Below are positions 22,775-25,520 of a stretch of DNA of 25,520 nt, piece by piece. This DNA comes from an uncultured Actinomycetes bacterium (GTDB taxonomy: Bacteria; Actinomycetota; Actinomycetes; S36-B12; UBA5976). The notes under the pieces were generated by a model that saw only the letters and a list, made by a program, of their open reading frames with translations, ran no database searches and was not told where the DNA came from. Made by a program: the position numbers and the translations under genes. Each line of letters begins with the position of its first letter. Position 1 is the first letter of the stretch. The stretch spans positions 1-25,520 of the forward strand of contig CAJBBC010000124.1 of assembly GCA_903951185.1 (NCBI GenBank), written 5' to 3'.

Positions 22775-23880
22775 CGTTTAATCCACTCGCGGGATACTGC
22801 AAATCTTTCAACTATTTCTGGAATCGGATCGACACCAATACCATGACCAGTTGGCACATCAATGTGACCGTTGACTAAGACAAATGGTTCAGTCACATCA
22901 GTTGCAAAATATCGTGAAGAAGCTGAAGTGTCGCCAGGTAGCGTGAAATTTGGAAGCGCAGCTAAAGCTAAGTTTGCCGCACGACCAATACCCGTTTCCA
23001 ACATCCCACCGCACCAAACTGGTATACCAGCAGCTTGTGAAACATCATGTATCTTCTTTGACTCGATGTAGCCACCAACTCGAGAAGGTTTGATGTTGAT
23101 AATTTCAGCTGCGCCTAGTTCTATAGCATCCCGAGCTATGTCAGCTGAAACTATTGATTCATCCAAACAAACCGGAGTGTCAATGTAATCGGCTAATTTG
23201 GCATGGCCCAGAACATCTTCTTCATTAATTGGCTGTTCGATTAAAAGTAAATTGAATTCATCTAATCGCTTTAGTAAGTCAAAATCATCTCGGGTGTAGG
23301 CAGTATTTGCATCAACCTGAAGTAGTAAATCTGGGCCGAATGTTTCGCGAACTAGTTTCACAGGTTCGTAATCCCAACCAGGTTCGATTTTTAGCTTAAT
23401 TCTTAAGTAACCTTCAGCTAAATATCCTTCAACAAATTTCATTAATTCAGGTAATGAATCCATAATGCCAACGGATACGCCAGCCGGAACTTTATCCTTA
23501 TCGGCACCTAAGTATTTTGCAAAAGAAATCTTTTGGTTTCGAAGTTGGGCATCGAGGATGGCTGTTTCAATAACAGCTTTTGCCATCCGATGGCCTTTAG
23601 CCCACTCAAGGGTTGGGGCAACTGCTTCAGCAGTTAAATCATTGCCTAGCGCAAATAAGTCGGGTAGCAGAAACTCTTTTATTACGGTGGCGGCACCATT
23701 ATGAAATTCACTTGAATAGTCAGGCCGCTCATTTGCGCCACATTCGGCCCAGCCCTCAGCAACATCAGTTACCACATGCGCCCAAACAACTTGATGCATG
23801 TTAACTGAGCTAAACGATGTTCGGAATGCGGACTTTAGTGGCACGTCCATCCGAATAAGTTCAACAGCTTCAAGTTTCAT
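22771..23880 (-). CDS. Enolase-superfamily o-succinylbenzoate synthase / N-acylamino-acid racemase-like enzyme
   Basis: The 369-residue protein has the OSBS/NAAAR catalytic set: Lys162 and Lys164 (KLK), metal ligands Asp190, Glu215 and Asp240 (VDANTAY, IEQP, DES) and Lys264 in KPSRVGG. WCGGMLETGIGRAA at 289-302 is characteristic of this subgroup. Members make o-succinylbenzoate for menaquinone, racemise N-succinyl or N-acyl amino acids, or do both, and sequence alone does not decide. The partner gene, an acyltransferase ending 3 bp upstream, favours the racemase role known from Geobacillus kaustophilus. No other men genes are in view. AAGGA sits six bases before the ATG and contains part of the previous gene's stop region. 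Confidence 0.87.
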   Translation of the reverse strand: MKLEAVELIRMDVPLKSAFRTSFSSVNMHQVVWAHVVTDVAEGWAECGANERPDYSSEFHNGAATVIKEFLLPDLFALGNDLTAEAVAPTLEWAKGHRMAKAVIETAILDAQLRNQKISFAKYLGADKDKVPAGVSVGIMDSLPELMKFVEGYLAEGYLRIKLKIEPGWDYEPVKLVRETFGPDLLLQVDANTAYTRDDFDLLKRLDEFNLLLIEQPINEEDVLGHAKLADYIDTPVCLDESIVSADIARDAIELGAAEIINIKPSRVGGYIESKKIHDVSQAAGIPVWCGGMLETGIGRAANLALAALPNFTLPGDTSASSRYFATDVTEPFVLVNGHIDVPTGHGIGVDPIPEIVERFAVSREWIKR

Positions 23881-23883
23881 TTT

Positions 23884-24633
23884 CTATCCTTTACTCGGAG
23901 TGATTAACAGGGCCCTACGGTTATCGATCATTTGTTCAATCTTGCCACCACTTGCAAACGCACAATTCAGCAGATCGTGTACTGCGGTACGCCAGAGCTT
24001 TACTAGTCCTAGGTTTGATTTACGCAGTAGTTCAATATCTTCGGGTAGATAAATTGCGTACGGTGAATTTGCATCAAACTCTTGTGGCACTGGGTGCCCA
24101 TCGTGGTTTGCTAAAGCCACATTTTTAGTCTCGTTAAGTGGCTGATATTTACGATCAGCAAGTGGCCAATAAGTAAATAGTCGGTCAGATGTGTCACCAG
24201 CGTTTATATCGTCAGTCATAGTTCCATAAAAGTTAGGCAAAAACTCAACTACTTGTGCCCCCAGTTTGTCTAAGTTAAAAACGCAATTACGTCGCACTAG
24301 TGGATCAAAAGTCCATGTGATGGCTGTTATATCTTCGCTCTTTGCCCACTGGAATTGATGCTGCTTTAGTTCATAACCAATTCCAGGAATTAATGATGCG
24401 GTTACATGTGAATGCAGAATCGGTTTGTGATCGTAAACACCGCGGACTCCAAATGAGGCACCAACAATTTCTTTTTGCGAATAGGCCAGAGCTGCGTAGC
24501 CACCTACGTGCACAATTGCGTAACCGATATCAAATGGAACAACTTCGGGACCGTTTGCCCAGATCATCTGGAAGAAGTCACTTAACTGGGACATTTCGTC
24601 GATGTTTTCAACTAATTTGATTTCAACGGCCAT
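23884..24633 (-). CDS. COG3375-type GNAT-like acyltransferase
   Basis: ATG at 24633 gives 249 residues. The frame is open to 24732, but that longer form would overlap the divergent PAP2 gene's promoter and start, so the inner ATG is chosen. Features are MAVEIKLVENIDEM, a GGYAALAYSQKEIVGASFG stretch where GNAT proteins carry their core strands, GIGYELKQHQFQWA near the acetyl-CoA loop region (a variant of the usual Q/RxxGxG/A), and ITWTFDPLVRRNCVFNLDKLG. This matches the predicted acetyltransferase group often encoded next to OSBS/NSAR genes. It may N-acylate amino acids for the racemase (inference). The gap to the next gene is 3 bp, so they form an operon. Confidence 0.75.
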   Translation of the reverse strand: MAVEIKLVENIDEMSQLSDFFQMIWANGPEVVPFDIGYAIVHVGGYAALAYSQKEIVGASFGVRGVYDHKPILHSHVTASLIPGIGYELKQHQFQWAKSEDITAITWTFDPLVRRNCVFNLDKLGAQVVEFLPNFYGTMTDDINAGDTSDRLFTYWPLADRKYQPLNETKNVALANHDGHPVPQEFDANSPYAIYLPEDIELLRKSNLGLVKLWRTAVHDLLNCAFASGGKIEQMIDNRRALLITPSKG

Positions 24634-24711
24634 GTACCTATTCTGCCGATTTATGTGAATTATTTCAGTTATTAGGTAGCGGCCAAGATCTAACAACCCG
24701 TGTATTTGGAA

Positions 24712-24717
24712 TAAAGT
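24712..24717 (+). promoter_or_regulatory. Candidate -10 box of the PAP2 gene (leaderless start)
   Basis: TAAAGT lies exactly six bases before ATG 24724, and no Shine-Dalgarno is present. No clear -35 is seen. Confidence 0.33.
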
Positions 24718-24723
24718 ACAGAA

Positions 24724-25520
24724 ATGAACCAATGGCCGACTAATCGAAAAGCTGCTGTGGCCAGCTGGGGGATCACGTTATTCGGCTATTTGCTATTTGT
24801 TGGAATTCCGTTCGACCGAGCAAGTCAACTCATCATTATTTTGTCGGGAGCCTTAGCTTTTTCAGTTGGCACTGACCACGGCGCACTGAGAATTTTTGCC
24901 GACTGGATACCCTTCTTCTTCTTGCTTTACGCTTATGACTTTAGCCGCGGGGCTGCTGATCAATTTGGTCGACCAATTCTGATCGGGCAGTTATATGACT
25001 TAGAACTGGCTTGGTTTGGAATTGATGGTCAAATCCCAACAGTGTGGCTGCAGCAACATATTTATAATCCTGATTCGATTGCCATTTGGGAGTCGCTTGT
25101 AGCTTTGATGTACACCTCGCATTTTGTCGTTCCCTGGGCAATTATCGGCACACTTTATGTGCGTAATCGAGACCTCTGGAAGAAATTTGCCAGGCGAATA
25201 ATTGTTATTTCGATGTCGGCTTTAATCACCTACATCGCCTTCCCAGCCGCACCACCTTGGTACGCAGCTCGTGAAGGTTTTACTGATGAAATCTTTAGGA
25301 TCTCAACCCGCGGCTGGTCTGCTTTGGGTATTCCAATCGCTGGCCAAATAATCTCACTCGGCCAAGGGGTAGTTAATCAAGTTGCTGCCATACCTTCACT
25401 CCATGCAGGGATGGCTATATTTATTTCGATTTTCTTCTGGAAAAGATCCAAACTTCCAATGAAGTTCTTCTTAGTCTTCTACATGCTCGGGATGACTTTC
25501 ACATTAGTTTATGGCGGCGA
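24724..25520 (+). CDS. PAP2-superfamily membrane protein (AUR1/inositolphosphotransferase-like), cut by window edge
   Basis: The frame runs open from ATG 24724 to the right edge, about 265 residues, with several hydrophobic segments. MYTSHFVVPW, FPAAPPWYA and IPSLHAGMAIF match the PAP2_3/AUR1-like group, where SLHA carries the first catalytic His. The second motif, with the final His and Asp, should lie just beyond the edge after VYGG. Actinobacterial members are linked to phosphoinositol- or phospholipid-headgroup transfer or dephosphorylation (family knowledge), and the specific substrate is not known here. It is divergent from the acyltransferase gene, and its ATG is apparently leaderless. 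Confidence 0.8.
   Translation, partial: MNQWPTNRKAAVASWGITLFGYLLFVGIPFDRASQLIIILSGALAFSVGTDHGALRIFADWIPFFFLLYAYDFSRGAADQFGRPILIGQLYDLELAWFGIDGQIPTVWLQQHIYNPDSIAIWESLVALMYTSHFVVPWAIIGTLYVRNRDLWKKFARRIIVISMSALITYIAFPAAPPWYAAREGFTDEIFRISTRGWSALGIPIAGQIISLGQGVVNQVAAIPSLHAGMAIFISIFFWKRSKLPMKFFLVFYMLGMTFTLVYGG

Noticed and set aside
24634..24732. Extended start of the COG3375-type acyltransferase
   Set aside because: The extension overlaps the start and -10 box of the divergent PAP2 gene and adds residues unlike the family. ATG 24633 was chosen.
1..25520. CRISPR array, insertion sequence, rRNA or prophage structural genes
   Set aside because: No regularly spaced repeats, transposase, rRNA or phage-like proteins were found on either strand.

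Overview
The window looks like chromosomal DNA of a low-GC actinomycete. The evidence is family content: DUF4328, DUF5302, a short-Q-loop CydA, an AceE-type E1 enzyme and an actinobacterial SufR-like regulator. Several starts also look leaderless. A free-living, possibly planktonic lineage fits the AT-rich, tightly packed layout, but the genus cannot be fixed from this sequence.

Left flank (1-10650). A minus-strand operon cydA-cydB-cydD (cydD runs off the left edge) encodes cytochrome bd quinol oxidase and part of its assembly exporter. Next comes a divergent pair: a DUF4328 membrane protein (minus) and a secreted DUF1524/HNH nuclease (plus), separated by a perfect 22-bp palindrome. The nuclease converges with a minus-strand run of a TlpA-like thioredoxin lipoprotein, an SDR oxidoreductase and an aldo/keto reductase. 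A divergent EamA exporter and a lone AceE-like thiamine-diphosphate enzyme complete this flank.

Central block (10651-21353). About 10.6 kb carries a complete nitrate respiration module: two NarK transporters (minus), a divergent HTH regulator with a SufR-like cysteine pattern, and narGHJI (plus). The block lies against an intact tRNA-Met(CAT) gene on its right. On its left is a 41-bp identical copy of that tRNA's 3' half. The orientation is what site-specific integration into the tRNA predicts. A second tRNA-like 3' half, with compensating T-stem changes, and a faint third one lie between the left repeat and narK. The best reading is a laterally acquired nitrate-respiration island, built by repeated integrations, that has lost its integrase.

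Right flank (21354-25520). A DUF5302 small protein, a two-TM membrane protein with a strong terminator, an ICMT-like methyltransferase, a convergent OSBS/N-acylamino-acid racemase-like enzyme paired with a COG3375-type acyltransferase, and the start of a PAP2-family membrane protein that runs off the edge.

Together, cytochrome bd and NarGHI would give quinol oxidation at low oxygen and with nitrate. The nar block has uptake and nitrite export but no nitrite reductase here, so nitrite would be the end product unless it is used elsewhere.
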